The position numbers and the translations under genes were made by a program. A stretch of 64,000 nucleotides of DNA from Limnoglobus roseus (lineage in GTDB: Bacteria > Planctomycetota > Planctomycetia > Gemmatales > Gemmataceae): positions 620,001-684,000 of the forward strand of contig NZ_CP042425.1 of the NCBI RefSeq assembly GCF_008254045.1, in the 5' to 3' direction. The notes under the pieces are model-generated. The model was not told where the DNA came from. It worked only from the letters and a program-made list of their open reading frames with translations, and searched no databases. This document shows, one piece after another, positions 39,887-50,900 of this stretch; position 1 is the stretch's first letter; every line of letters begins with the position of its first letter.

Positions 39887-42874
39887 ATGCCCGGCCCCGT
39901 GCGCTCTCCGATCTCTGCCCGGTGGCTGGTTGCCGCCCTCGTCGGATTCACGGCCGCCTGCGCCGAGTCGCCGAAGCCGGCAGCCGACGCGACCCGGTTG
40001 GAACAGACCTTCGAGAAGACGGTCCGGCCGTTCGTGCAGACGCATTGCATTTCCTGTCACGGGTCGGCGAAGCCGAAGGGCGACCTCGACCTCAGTCCGT
40101 TCACGACCCTCGACGCCGTGACCGCGGACCACAAGCGGTGGGAACTCGTCCTCGACCGCCTGCGGGCCGGCGACATGCCGCCCAAGACGGCGAAGCAGCA
40201 ACCGACCGAAGAACTCCGCCGCGAGGTCATCGCCTGGGTGGAGGCCGTCCGCAAGTACGAAGGGGACCGGACCGCTGGCGACCCCGGCCCGGTGCCGGCC
40301 CGCCGGCTGAGCAACGCCGAGTACAACTACACGGTTCGCGACCTGACCGGCGTGGACATCCGCCCCACCCGCGACTTCCCCGTGGACCCGGCGAACGAGG
40401 CCGGGTTTGACAACTCCGGTGAGTCGTTGGCCACGTCGCCGGCGTTGGTGAAGAAGTACCTGGAAGCCGCCCGGCGGGTGACGGACCATTTGGTGTTCAC
40501 GCCGACCGGGTTCGAGTTCGCCCCGCACCCGACCGTCACCGAAACCGACCGCGACAAGTTCTGCGTCAACCGCATCATCGCCTTCTACAAGAGCCAACGG
40601 ACCGACCTCGCCGACTACTTCCTCGCCGCGTGGCGGTACAAGAATCGCGCCGCCCTCGGTCGGCCCGAGGCGACCCTGAACGACTTCGCGACTGAGGCGG
40701 GGATTAGCCCGAAGTACCTGACGACGGTCTGGGGCACGCTCACCGAGAAGCCCGAGGACGTTGGCCCGATCGCCGCCCTTCAGGCGATGTGGCAGGAACT
40801 ACCGGCCGGCGGGGCGGACAAGTTAGAGGCCGCCCGAGTCAGTTGCGAGCGGATGCGGGAGTTCGCCACGGACCTGCGAGCCAAGCTCGTGCCGACGGTG
40901 AAGAACCTGACCGCCCCGAAGGTCCACGACGGCTCGCAACCACTGGTGCTGTGGAAGAACCGCCAGTTCGCCGCCAACCGAATGCGGTACGTCAGCGGGG
41001 CGTTCACGGTCAAGGATCTCCGCTTGCCGGCGGACTCAGCTGCGGCGAAGGCGATGGTCGCACCCGCTGACAGGGACGCCGCGAAGCACTACGAGGCGAC
41101 GTTCGAGCCGTTCTGTGGCACCTTCCCCGACGCCTTCTACGTGTCCGAACGGGCGCGGGTGTACTTGAACGCGGCGGGCGAGAAGAACCTCGCCGGGCGG
41201 TTGTTGAGTGCCGGGTTCCACAGCCAGATGGGGTACTTCCGGGACGACGGCCCGCTCTACGAATTGATGCTCGACGACGCCCAGCGGAAGACTCTCGACC
41301 GCCTGTGGCAGGAACTCGACTTCTCCACGAACGCCCCGGTCCGCCAGTACACCGGGTTCATTTGGTTCGACCGCACCGACTCGACGTTCCTGCGGGACGC
41401 AGTCTTCGACAGCTTCCGCTCCGAGGACAAGGACTGCACGAGCGACGTGAAGGTCCGCAAGCTCGCCGACGCTTATCTGGCGAAGGCCAAGCGGGCGGGG
41501 GCGAACGAAACGGCCCAGACCGCGATCCGAGATTACTTCCAGAGCATGGGGGCCACATTCCGCTGGCTCGACAAGGCCCGACTGAAAGCGGAGCCGCACC
41601 ACCTCGCGAGTCTGTACCAGTTTGCCGAACGGGCCTACCGCCGGCCGTTGACGGGTCCGGACCGCGACCGCCTCACCGCGTTCTACCGCTCGCTGCGCGA
41701 CCGCGACGGGCTGGGCCACGAGGACGCGATCCGCGATTCCGTGGTTGCCGTGCTGATGTCCCCGCACTTCTGCTTCCGCGTCGACCTGCCCGGCCCGGGA
41801 ACGGCCACCGGCACCACCCGGCCGCTGACCGATCCCGCGCTGGCCAGCCGGCTAAGCTACTTCCTGTGGGCGAGCCTGCCGGATAAGGAACTGCTCGCCC
41901 ACGCCGCCGCGGGCGATCTGCACCGCCCGGAGGTGCTCACCGCTCAGGCCCGCCGCATGTTGAAGGACCCGAAGGCCCGCGGGCTGGCGACCGAGTTCGG
42001 TGGGAACTGGCTCGACATCCGCCGGTTCGAGGAGCACAACGCGGTGGACCGCGGCCGCTTCACGGCCTTCGACAACGACCTGCGGCAGGCCATGTTCGAG
42101 GAGCCGGTGCGGTTCTTCACGGACCTGATCGGACGGGACGGCTCGGTCCTCGACTTCTTGTACGCCGATCACACGTTCGTGAACCCGGCTCTCGCCCGCC
42201 ACTACGGGATGCCGGTTTCCACCGGCGGGGCCGACGGGTGGACGCGAGTTGACGGAGCCGGAAAGTACGGCCGCGGCGGGCTGCTGCCGATGGCCGTGTT
42301 CTTGACGAAGAACGCCCCGGGGTTGCGGACCAGTCCCGTGAAGCGCGGATACTGGGTGGCCCGCCGGGTGCTCGGCGAGCACATCCCCGCCCCCCCGCCG
42401 AACGTCCCCGAACTGCCCGCCGACGAGGCGAAGCTGGGCGAATTGACCCTGCGAGAAGCCCTGGCCCGGCACCGGGCCGACAAGGCCTGTGCCGTCTGCC
42501 ACGAGCGGTTCGACTCGCTCGGCCTCGTGTTCGAAGCCTACGGCCCGGTCGGCGAGCGCCGCGAAAAAGACCTCGGCGGCCGGGCGGTGGACGCGAAGGC
42601 CACGTTCCCGGGCGGGAGCACTGGCGACGGCCTCGCGGGCCTGACCGCGTACATCCGCGGCCACCGCCAACAGGACTTCGCCGACAACCTCGGCCGTAAG
42701 CTCTTGACCTACGCCCTGGGCCGCAGCCTGCTGCTCTCCGACGAGAAGCTCGTTCGGGAAATGCGCACCAAGCTCGAAGCGAACGACTACCGCTTTTCGA
42801 GCCTGGTGGAAGCGATCATCACCAGCCCTCAGTTTCTCAACCAGCGCGGCGAGGCCGCGGCCGGCACCAAGTGA
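39887..42874 (+). CDS. Planctomycete cytochrome with DUF1587/DUF1592/DUF1588/DUF1585 domains
   Basis: About 995 residues. A signal or lipoprotein-like N-terminus (WLVAALVGFTAACAES) is followed by a haem motif HCISCHGSAKPKGDLDL, the DUF1587 start RRLSNAEYNYTVRDLTG, the DUF1592 core (RLSYFLWASLPDKELLAHA, GNWLDIRRFEEH), DUF1588 (VFLTKNAPGLRTSPVKRG), a second haem motif CAVCHERFDSLGLVFEAYG and the terminal DUF1585 (DNLGRKLLTYALGRSLLLSD). The order is complete for this family. The family is always paired with DUF1552 proteins, as here 8 bases downstream. Biochemical role unknown; proposed electron-transfer or polysaccharide-related. ATG 39887 is chosen over GTG 39878. Confidence 0.9.
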   Translation: MPGPVRSPISARWLVAALVGFTAACAESPKPAADATRLEQTFEKTVRPFVQTHCISCHGSAKPKGDLDLSPFTTLDAVTADHKRWELVLDRLRAGDMPPKTAKQQPTEELRREVIAWVEAVRKYEGDRTAGDPGPVPARRLSNAEYNYTVRDLTGVDIRPTRDFPVDPANEAGFDNSGESLATSPALVKKYLEAARRVTDHLVFTPTGFEFAPHPTVTETDRDKFCVNRIIAFYKSQRTDLADYFLAAWRYKNRAALGRPEATLNDFATEAGISPKYLTTVWGTLTEKPEDVGPIAALQAMWQELPAGGADKLEAARVSCERMREFATDLRAKLVPTVKNLTAPKVHDGSQPLVLWKNRQFAANRMRYVSGAFTVKDLRLPADSAAAKAMVAPADRDAAKHYEATFEPFCGTFPDAFYVSERARVYLNAAGEKNLAGRLLSAGFHSQMGYFRDDGPLYELMLDDAQRKTLDRLWQELDFSTNAPVRQYTGFIWFDRTDSTFLRDAVFDSFRSEDKDCTSDVKVRKLADAYLAKAKRAGANETAQTAIRDYFQSMGATFRWLDKARLKAEPHHLASLYQFAERAYRRPLTGPDRDRLTAFYRSLRDRDGLGHEDAIRDSVVAVLMSPHFCFRVDLPGPGTATGTTRPLTDPALASRLSYFLWASLPDKELLAHAAAGDLHRPEVLTAQARRMLKDPKARGLATEFGGNWLDIRRFEEHNAVDRGRFTAFDNDLRQAMFEEPVRFFTDLIGRDGSVLDFLYADHTFVNPALARHYGMPVSTGGADGWTRVDGAGKYGRGGLLPMAVFLTKNAPGLRTSPVKRGYWVARRVLGEHIPAPPPNVPELPADEAKLGELTLREALARHRADKACAVCHERFDSLGLVFEAYGPVGERREKDLGGRAVDAKATFPGGSTGDGLAGLTAYIRGHRQQDFADNLGRKLLTYALGRSLLLSDEKLVREMRTKLEANDYRFSSLVEAIITSPQFLNQRGEAAAGTK

Positions 42875-42881
42875 GAACGAC

Positions 42882-44204
42882 ATGACCCCATCCCGTCCGA
42901 CTTCCGCTTCCCGCCGCACGTTCCTCCGCGGCGTCGGCGTCACCATGGGCCTTCCGTGGCTGGAGTCGCTCCCCGTGTGGGGGGCTTCGCCCGAAACGAC
43001 CGCCCCGCCGCAGCGGTTCGCGGCCCTGTTCATGGGGTGCGGCATCAACGCCGACCACTGGTGGGCGAAGGGGTCCGGGGCCACGATGGAACTCGGCAAG
43101 AGCCTGGAACCGTTGGCCAAGCTCAAGGAGAAGCTGAACTTCATCACCGGCCTGTTCAACAAGTCCGCCACCGGCGTCGGCATCCACCCCGGCCAGACCG
43201 GCAACGTCCTCTCCGGGGCGTCGCTCCAGAAGGGGGCCGAACTGCGGGGCGGCATCAGCATGGACCAAGTGCTGGCCAACCACTACCGCGACGCGACCGA
43301 AACGCCGAGCCTCGTCCTCGGGTGCGAGCAGCCGATCACGGGCTACCACGAGACGAACTTCTCGATGGCCTACAGTTCGCACATCTCCTGGCAGAACGCG
43401 ACCTCGCCCGTGCCGCTGGAAGCGTACCCCTCGTTAGCCTTCGACAGCCTGTTCGACAACCGCGGCAGCCGGCGCAATCAGAGTGTCCTTGACCGCGTCG
43501 GCGAAGAAGCGGCGACCCTGAGCGGCAAGGTGAGTGCCAGCGACCGTGCTCGGCTCGACGAGTACCTGACGAGCGTTCGCGAGGTGGAAAAGCGGATCGA
43601 CTCGGCCCGCGCCCACAAGGACAAGGCCGACGACCGGGCGAAGGGCAAGGACAAGCCCGTGGTCGCGATGAAGCGGCCGGACGACGGCCTGCCGGAAGAC
43701 CTCCGCGAACACATGCGGCTCATGTGCGACATCGTGGCGATCGGCTTCCAGACCGACAAGACGCGGGTCGCGACGCTGGTGCTGTGCCGCGACCTGTCGG
43801 GCCTGTTCTACCCGTTCCTCGGCGTGCGGGACGCCCACCACTCGGCGTCCCACAACGACAAGTCCGAAGCCTACGAGCGCATCTCCCGCTACTACTGTAG
43901 CCAGTACGCCTACCTCGCCACCAAGCTCGACGCGATGATGGAAGGTGACAAGACGGTGCTGGACAACTCGTGCCTGATGTTCGTCAACAGCATGTGGTCG
44001 GGCAGCAACCACGACTCGAGTAAGCTGCCGGTCTTGCTGGCCGGCGGGCTGGGCGGCACGCTCGCGACCGGCCGCGTCCTCGACTACGTCGGCAAGGGGA
44101 ACGACAACCGCAAGATGTGCAGCCTGTACCTGTCGCTGATGGACCGGATGGGCGTGAAGTTCGAAAAGTTCGGCGACGCCCAGACACGCCTGGCCGGCAT
44201 CTGA
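42882..44204 (+). CDS. DUF1552 protein, Tat-exported
   Basis: 440 residues. A twin-arginine signal (SRRTFLRGVGVTMGLPWLE) sends it folded across the membrane. The body is the DUF1552 fold (FAALFMGCGINADHWWAKG, MDQVLANHYRDATETPSLVL, YEISR-like and FVNSMWSGSNHDSSKLPVLL), distantly related to DUF1501/alkaline-phosphatase-like proteins. It starts 7 bases after the cytochrome stop, so the pair is co-translated. Export by Tat suggests a bound cofactor or metal; function not known. Confidence 0.9.
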   Translation: MTPSRPTSASRRTFLRGVGVTMGLPWLESLPVWGASPETTAPPQRFAALFMGCGINADHWWAKGSGATMELGKSLEPLAKLKEKLNFITGLFNKSATGVGIHPGQTGNVLSGASLQKGAELRGGISMDQVLANHYRDATETPSLVLGCEQPITGYHETNFSMAYSSHISWQNATSPVPLEAYPSLAFDSLFDNRGSRRNQSVLDRVGEEAATLSGKVSASDRARLDEYLTSVREVEKRIDSARAHKDKADDRAKGKDKPVVAMKRPDDGLPEDLREHMRLMCDIVAIGFQTDKTRVATLVLCRDLSGLFYPFLGVRDAHHSASHNDKSEAYERISRYYCSQYAYLATKLDAMMEGDKTVLDNSCLMFVNSMWSGSNHDSSKLPVLLAGGLGGTLATGRVLDYVGKGNDNRKMCSLYLSLMDRMGVKFEKFGDAQTRLAGI

Positions 44205-44222
44205 GCCGGGGGACAGTTTCGG

Positions 44223-44927
44223 CTATCCCAAGTCTACGATGAACGCCGTGGGGACGGCGGCCTCGACCAACCCGCGGGCCAGGTTAACCCACCCGTCGCA
44301 ACGGTCGAGGATTGCGGCGTCGGCCGTGACGACGAGGTCGCCGGGTTGGGACAGGATCGCGTCGGGATCGGGCACCACCTCGGCCGACCACGACGGGTCC
44401 ACCGCCCGGACCATTTCAGCGAGGCGACCGCTGTTCGAAACCGGCGCGTCGAGCAGCCACACGCACGGCCCCGCCCCCCACGCCTTCAGCCACTTCGCCG
44501 CGAGTTCGAGGGCCGGGCGCGTCTCCGCGACCCGACGGTACGTCCCGTGAACGCTCGCCAAATCGCGGAAACACCCGTCCCGCCCGCCGACGACGACGCC
44601 CCCGCCGAGGGCCGATTCCAGCGTCAAAACGAGGTTGAACCCGTCGATCCGCAACGGTCGGCCGCCCAGGGTTTGGTGGTCGACCCGGCGACCCCGGCGG
44701 TCGGCGAAGGCCGCGTCGGAACAGCCCGACCGCCGCACCGCCGTCCGTTGCCGCTCCACGAGACGGTACCGGTCACCGACCAGTTTCAGAGACGACGGTT
44801 CGGCGTAGCCGCGGGACAAGAGCCACGAAAGGTCGGCCGTAGCGGCGGCGAGCGCCGGCCGTGCCTCGGGGCCGAACCACTCCGCGTCTTGCGGGCCGGG
44901 GCCGCGGTGCTTACGGGTGTCGGGCAC
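44223..44927 (-). CDS. DUF434/DUF5616 protein
   Basis: 234 residues from GTG 44927. The N-terminal part (ADLSWLLSRGYAEPSSLKLV and RYRLVERQRTAVRRS) is the DUF434 domain; the rest (IDGFNLVLTLESALGGGVV, WLLDAPVSNSGRL) fits DUF5616. An earlier in-frame ATG at 45053 would overlap the upstream gene by 77 bases and adds a low-complexity stretch, so the GTG is preferred. Family members occur in archaea and bacteria; the DAPVSNSGRL segment suggests nucleotide or RNA handling, but no function is known. Confidence 0.8.
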   Translation of the reverse strand: MPDTRKHRGPGPQDAEWFGPEARPALAAATADLSWLLSRGYAEPSSLKLVGDRYRLVERQRTAVRRSGCSDAAFADRRGRRVDHQTLGGRPLRIDGFNLVLTLESALGGGVVVGGRDGCFRDLASVHGTYRRVAETRPALELAAKWLKAWGAGPCVWLLDAPVSNSGRLAEMVRAVDPSWSAEVVPDPDAILSQPGDLVVTADAAILDRCDGWVNLARGLVEAAVPTAFIVDLG

Positions 44928-44976
44928 GGTGCGATCCGGGGACTCAGGGCGATGCCGCGGATGAAGGACGCTCGGG

Positions 44977-47691
44977 CTACTTGGTGTTCGCAGGCGTGGC
45001 CCAGACGGCGCGAATCGCTTCCTCGTCTCCGAGCCCGTCGGGGACAGCCGCACTGGCGGTGTTCGCGTAGTACCACCGCTTGCCGTCCAGGGGCGACCGC
45101 ATGGTACGGCTGCCGGGCATTTGCAAGAAGCCGTTGGGGTCCGTCGTGCGCACCCAGTCGCGGGCGTACCGGAGCCAGTTCGCGCGGTACTCCTTCGGCT
45201 GGTGGGCGAACCACGTGATCTCGTCGTACCCCCAGACCCAGATGCCGCCGGCCTTCGCCTGACCGGGTTGCTTGCTCGCGCCCCAGTTGTCGAGTTCGAC
45301 CAGGTACGGCAGGTGGTCGCACGCCCACCCGCTCGGCGTCTCGCCGCCCTTGCTCCGCCCGTAGAAGCCGTCGGAAAAGCCGACCTTCAGGACGCCCTCC
45401 TGCGGTTTGTCGGCAACTTCCATGACCCGCAACGGGAAGGAATGGAAGTCAAGGAGCAACCGGCCGTCGCGCACCAACCCGCCGCTTGGCGCGTGGGCGT
45501 CGCACACCACCATGTGCCGGCGGGCGTGCTTGGCCGCATGTGCCCGAACCAGCTTCAAGACTTCGTCCCAGTCTTTCAGGTCGCGATTGTTGCCGTTCAT
45601 CAGTTCTGCCTGGCCGAAGTGAATCGCCTCGAAGCCGCGGTCGATGAAGGAAGCCGCCAGGAAGTAGAACCATAGCTTCGTCTCCGGCCGGCTCACGTCG
45701 GGCACGGACGAGTTTCGGCCCCAGTGGTTCTGCCGCCGGCCGTCGGACGAGAGCATGTCGGCGTAGCGGAAGTTCCTCTTCTCCACCGGCTGGCCCAGGG
45801 CCTTGAACGCCCAGTCCGGCACGGGCACCTGCTCGACTTGCATCGTCACGATCTCGAAGACGCACGCCTGAAGAATCATCTCGGCATCAACGGCGTGGAC
45901 CTTGGCGATTTGCTCCTTTGCCCGGTCCAGGTTCCGCAAGAGGTTGGCCTCGCCCGCCCACAGGCACAGGCTACGGCCGATGAACTTGGCCCCGGTCGCC
46001 TTGAGCATGCGGACGTTGTCGTCCAGGTCGCCGCGGCCGTTCAACAAGCCTTCCATCGAAATGGACCGCGACAGGTAATTCTCAAGCACGGTCCGCGTCA
46101 TCGTCCGGTCGAAGCGGTAATCCCGCGGGGGTGACGTTTCCACCTTCGGTTCCACCGTCGCCTGACGTTTCAGGATGAAGTCCACGACTGGCTTCAGGTC
46201 TTTGGGGGCGGTCGGGTAGTGGCCCTCGCCGTCTTTCACGATGACCGTGACTGACCCGCCAAGTTCCTGGTAGCGTTTCTCCAGCACCCGCGTTTGGCTC
46301 GCGAGTCCGGGGTCGAGGCTGCCGCAGACGTGCAGCACCGGCACCCCGGCCTTCGCGAGCGGGGCAAGGTTGTCGAGCGGCTGCGCCTTGGTCATGCGGC
46401 TGCGGAGGCGGGGGTTCTCCGCGTAGACGCACGACACTTTGTCCGGGTTCGCGATGGCCCAGGCATACGCTTCGCCCGCGGCCCCGCTCGCCCCTTCCAG
46501 CACCGGCTTCGTGGAAAAGCCGTGGTCCGTCAGGTGCTTGTAAACGGCGTCCCACTGTTGCAGCACCGGGCCGTCGGTGTCGGTGGGCACCGGGCCGGTG
46601 ACGATGTGAAAGCCTTGTTCCAACAGGGCCAAGTCCACGACGGCGTCCCGAGTGACGAACTCCGCGCGGTAGACCCACGGCTTGCCCGGAGCTTCTTTCT
46701 TCGGCACGATGGCCGAGACGCCGCTCTTGATCCCGTTGATCCGAAAATCGTAGCGGTCGAAGGTGGGCGAGAACAATGGACCGCGACAGGTGACGTAGGT
46801 TCCCTCGTTCGGAAGCTCCCGGTACGAGTTCGCGACGCCGTAGAACGCCGATTTGGTGAAGGTCGCCCCCACGAATGCGGGAGCTTTGACCGCCGGCGGG
46901 TCGAGACTGGCCACGATGAAGTCGGCGATCGGCTTGGGGTCTCGGAAACTGTGCGGGTGGTGGGCGGCCCCGTCCTTGATCATCACGCTGATCCGGCCGC
47001 CGAGCTGTTGGTAGGCGCTCTCCGTGACGAGCGTGTGGTTGCCGAGGATCGGGTCGAGGCTGCCGCAGACGTGGAGCAGCGGCACGTCGTTCTTGACCAA
47101 CCCGCCGAGGAGTTGAATGCTCTCCCGACTGACGGCCGGGTTGTCGACGTAAAGGCACGTCACCTTGTCCGGGTTGGCGGTCGCCCACGTGAAGGCGTTC
47201 CGCCCGCCGCGGCTCATCCCGACGAACGACGGCTTCTTCGAGAGGCCGTGTTTCTCGGTCAGGAACGTGTACCACGCATCCCACGACTTACCGGCGTCGG
47301 ACAGCACGAAGCCGATGTGAAAGCCCCGCTTGAGCAGTTCGACTTCGACCTGCGGCTCGTGATCGAAATAATACCCCTGCCACGACCACGGCATCCCGGC
47401 GGCGGCCTGTTTGGGAACAACGACGACGCAACGGAGTTGCCCCTTGACCTGAGCCTTCACCGCGTTCTTCTCGTCGGCCGGGGCCGTGAAGGGCTTGATC
47501 GCGAAGGTCGCCTCGTCCATCAGAAAGTCGTAGCGGTCGAAGCCGTGCCAGGCCGTTTTCTCACCGGTGAACGGCGGCGGGGCGTCCGCGGCGCGAACGG
47601 CAGACGTGTTTGCGAAACTGAGTCCGAGGAGCAGGAGCGTGAAGATCAGGCGTTGCCGATGCGGGGGAGTACCATCGAGCGGTGCGCGCAT
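44977..47691 (-). CDS. Exported fusion of two alpha/beta-hydrolase domains and a third domain
   Basis: About 904 residues from ATG 47691, with a signal peptide (LIFTLLLLGLSFANTSAVRA). Residues about 45-275 form an alpha/beta-hydrolase domain with elbow FVGMSRGGRNAF and DGAAHHPHSF (catalytic His). About 285-500 repeat the fold with GASGAAGEAYAW at the elbow and KDGEGHYPTAP. The two copies share LLHVCGSLDP and NPDKV-x-C-x-Y-x-x-NP phrases, so they arose by duplication. The last 380 residues (YLSRSISMEGLLNGRGDLDD, WGYDEITWFAHQPKEY) look like a barrel-type domain of unknown family. Likely a secreted esterase-type enzyme; substrate unknown. Confidence 0.7.
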   Translation of the reverse strand: MRAPLDGTPPHRQRLIFTLLLLGLSFANTSAVRAADAPPPFTGEKTAWHGFDRYDFLMDEATFAIKPFTAPADEKNAVKAQVKGQLRCVVVVPKQAAAGMPWSWQGYYFDHEPQVEVELLKRGFHIGFVLSDAGKSWDAWYTFLTEKHGLSKKPSFVGMSRGGRNAFTWATANPDKVTCLYVDNPAVSRESIQLLGGLVKNDVPLLHVCGSLDPILGNHTLVTESAYQQLGGRISVMIKDGAAHHPHSFRDPKPIADFIVASLDPPAVKAPAFVGATFTKSAFYGVANSYRELPNEGTYVTCRGPLFSPTFDRYDFRINGIKSGVSAIVPKKEAPGKPWVYRAEFVTRDAVVDLALLEQGFHIVTGPVPTDTDGPVLQQWDAVYKHLTDHGFSTKPVLEGASGAAGEAYAWAIANPDKVSCVYAENPRLRSRMTKAQPLDNLAPLAKAGVPVLHVCGSLDPGLASQTRVLEKRYQELGGSVTVIVKDGEGHYPTAPKDLKPVVDFILKRQATVEPKVETSPPRDYRFDRTMTRTVLENYLSRSISMEGLLNGRGDLDDNVRMLKATGAKFIGRSLCLWAGEANLLRNLDRAKEQIAKVHAVDAEMILQACVFEIVTMQVEQVPVPDWAFKALGQPVEKRNFRYADMLSSDGRRQNHWGRNSSVPDVSRPETKLWFYFLAASFIDRGFEAIHFGQAELMNGNNRDLKDWDEVLKLVRAHAAKHARRHMVVCDAHAPSGGLVRDGRLLLDFHSFPLRVMEVADKPQEGVLKVGFSDGFYGRSKGGETPSGWACDHLPYLVELDNWGASKQPGQAKAGGIWVWGYDEITWFAHQPKEYRANWLRYARDWVRTTDPNGFLQMPGSRTMRSPLDGKRWYYANTASAAVPDGLGDEEAIRAVWATPANTK

Positions 47692-47936
47692 TCGAAACTC
47701 CGGCACGAGGGAGGAACGGGAGAGAGGCGTGTCTGTCGGCGGCCCCTTTGGGTCGGCGTGCCGCCCGCAAGGTTTCGACGGCAGTATCCTATTCCGGTAG
47801 TCCTGAGTTGCCGATTAAGAGCCGGGACGGATGTGAGAATTATCGGGAATACGGGGCACAATCACTGGCACTATTCGCCCTCGAACCGTGCCAGAGGAAT
47901 CAGGTGAATTGGATTTCCCGAACGGAGCGACGGATC

Positions 47937-50900
47937 ATGCGCCGTAACACGCGAACAGCACTGCGGTTCGAGAGCCTTGAAGAACGGCTGATCCCGACCC
48001 TGGGGCTGGACCCGTCGTTCGGCGTCGGCGGCCGGACGTTCGTCACGCCGGGGCCGGTATCAGTGTACGGCACCGTCAACGACGCCGTGGTGCGGCCCGA
48101 TGGGAAAATTTGGGTACTCGGCGGGATCGGGGGGAGCCCGGTGCTCGCCCGGTTTAACCCGAACGGCGAACTCGACGCCACCTTCGACGGCGACGGCATC
48201 GAACCGATCCTGTCGTGGTCGGGCCAAAGCTCGACAATCTCGTTGAGCAAAATGGCCCTGCAAGCGGACGGCCGCGTTGTCCTCGCCGGCGTCGTGACGG
48301 AGAACAACGGGCCGTCTTCCTTCGCGCCCTACTCCGTGAAAACGAGCCTCGTCGCGATTCGGCTCAATTCCGACGGTACTTATGACGATTCGTTCGGCGA
48401 CGGTGGTCGGGCCGTCGTCAACCTCGCCAACGAACCGGGGAGTTATTACGCCAACACTCTGCTCGCCGTCCGCGTCTTCGACGACGGGCACGTTGTGCTG
48501 GCCGGGAATGAATACATTCCCGTTTACCCGGCCCTCACGCCCTCGAATTCACCTACCGCCGCCGACGTGCCCGGCTTTTTCGCGGCGCGATTGACGGCCG
48601 GCGGCGAGTTGGACACGGCCTACGGCACAGGAGGGGTCGCCGTTGCTGCCTCCGTAAACGCGGGCAACTCCTCTCGCTCCCTCAACTCGATCAACGGCGG
48701 CACGGCCGCCATTCTCGCCGACGACCGCGTGGTTTTCTCGGGTACCACCTCCACGCCTTACGCGACGCAGCAAGTCTCGCCGCAAGAATTGTTCCTGGAC
48801 GTCTACCGCCTCGCGGCCGACGGGTCGCCCGACGCGACGTTCAACGGCACCGGGTTCGCGGAAACCGTCTTGGTCAGTGTGCCCGTGCCGGACGGCGGGA
48901 GTGCCTCGATTTACGCCTACGCCATCAGCCCGGGCGTCCAACCCGACGGGAAGATCACGATCGCGGCCAACGTGAACATTTACTCGACGACGAGTTCGGG
49001 GACGGAAAGTCGCAACAAGATTCTCGTGACCCGGTTCACGGCCGACGGACAGCGGGACGGGTCCTTTGCGGATAACGGCGTCTTGACCGCCCGCGACCAG
49101 GACGGCGCGAACACGTCCCTGACCCTGGGCCTCTTCACCGTGTTGCCCGACGGGCGGTTGGTCGTGGAAGCCGAGACACAAATCATCGAACAGGGGCAGG
49201 CGCGGTACGATAGCGAACTCCGGGGGTTCACCGCGAACGGCCAAGTCGATGGGAGTTTCGGGCCGAACGGCGTACTCCCCACCCTCACGTCGGCCGTGCC
49301 GGGGGAGTCGATCAACCCGGCCATTCTCGTCCCCGACGGTAACGGCCTTCTCGCCGCCGGGGCGACGACTTCGACCCCTTCCACCCCGACGACGAGCCGC
49401 ATCGGACTGGCTCGCCTCGCGAACGATCCGCCGGCCGTTCCGCCGACGGCGAACAATCAGAACCCCGTCGGCCGGTTCGTCGTCACCAGCGGTAGCACCG
49501 GTGCCAACCTCGATCCGACGTTCAACGGCGGCCGCCCGGCGATCCTTTCGCTCGACGTTGGCGGGGTGTCCGGGTCTGTCACGGCCACGGCCGTCGATGC
49601 CGCCGGGAAGTACGTCGTCCTCGGCCGACTGTTCGACAAGGTCGTGGTGGCACGGTACAACGCGGACGGGACGCTCGACACGTCGTTCGACGGCGACGGC
49701 GTCCGCACGATCTCGCCAACGGGGGACGAGAATCTCAACCCGGACCAACTCCTCATTCAGCCGGACGGCAAAATCGTCATCACGGGGTCGCGGTTAATTT
49801 TCGCACCGGACGTGCCGACGAGTTCGAAAGTCTTCGTCAAGCGGTTGAACGCCGACGGGTCGGACGACACCACCTTTGGCGGCACCGGGCAAGTGTTGCT
49901 GGACTCGGCCTCGCCGAGCCAACAAGAGTACGGGACGAAACTCGCCGTGCTGACCGGCGGGCGGCTCCAACTCGTCGCGCTCGACTACGCGAATACGTCC
50001 GATTCGAACCGACCCCGGGTGGTCGCACGCCGCCTGAACGCCGACGGCACGCTCGACTCGACCTACGGCACTGGCGGCGTGGTGTTGACGACGGTTGACG
50101 CGAGCCAATTCGATCAGGTGGGCGGGATCGAGATTTTGGCCGACGGGTCTGTGGTCATTGCCGGAGCACACAGCACGGCCACGTCTTCGAGCGGACCGAT
50201 TTCGGTTTACGCCGTCGCCCTCCGCTTGAACGCCGCCGGGGTGTCCGACTCGACGTTCGGCAACAACGGCTACGCCCAAGCCTTCCTCCAGACATTCTCT
50301 GGCCTGGGTACAAGTAGCAGTAGCAATTACGTGACGACGCCCGTCGTGTTGGTCAGTGCCCAACCGGGCGGGGGGATCGTCGTCGGCACCCAGGTCAACG
50401 CTTCGTCCTACGACTACCCCGCCGGCGGGCCTCAAGGGAGCCGAACCGAGACGCGGTTCCAACTCGTCCGCTTCACGGCCGCCGGGCAACCCGACGCAAC
50501 GTTCGGCGACAACGGCAGCGTCATTCTCGACTCCAAGGTCAGCGACAGCGTTCCGAGTGCCACGACGAACTCGTACCTCAGCCTCGTCGCCCTGCCGAAC
50601 GGCGGCCTGTCGCTGTTGAGTTCGGTCAGCCAGTACTTTCCGTCGACCGTCAACGACGCGGCCCCGGTGCCGGGCACGGCGGCCCTCTCCATTGCCCCGA
50701 CTCCGATCAGCGTGACCGTCCGCCGGCTCACCGCCACCGGGCAACCCGACAGTGCCTTCGGCATCCTCGGCGCGATCACCGTCGGGACATCGAACGCGGC
50801 GCAGAACTCCCTCATGCCCTACGTTCAGGCGATCGACGCGGCCGGGCGGGTCGTACTCGGCGGGAGCGGGTCGACGGGCCTCGGCCTGGAACGCCTCTCG

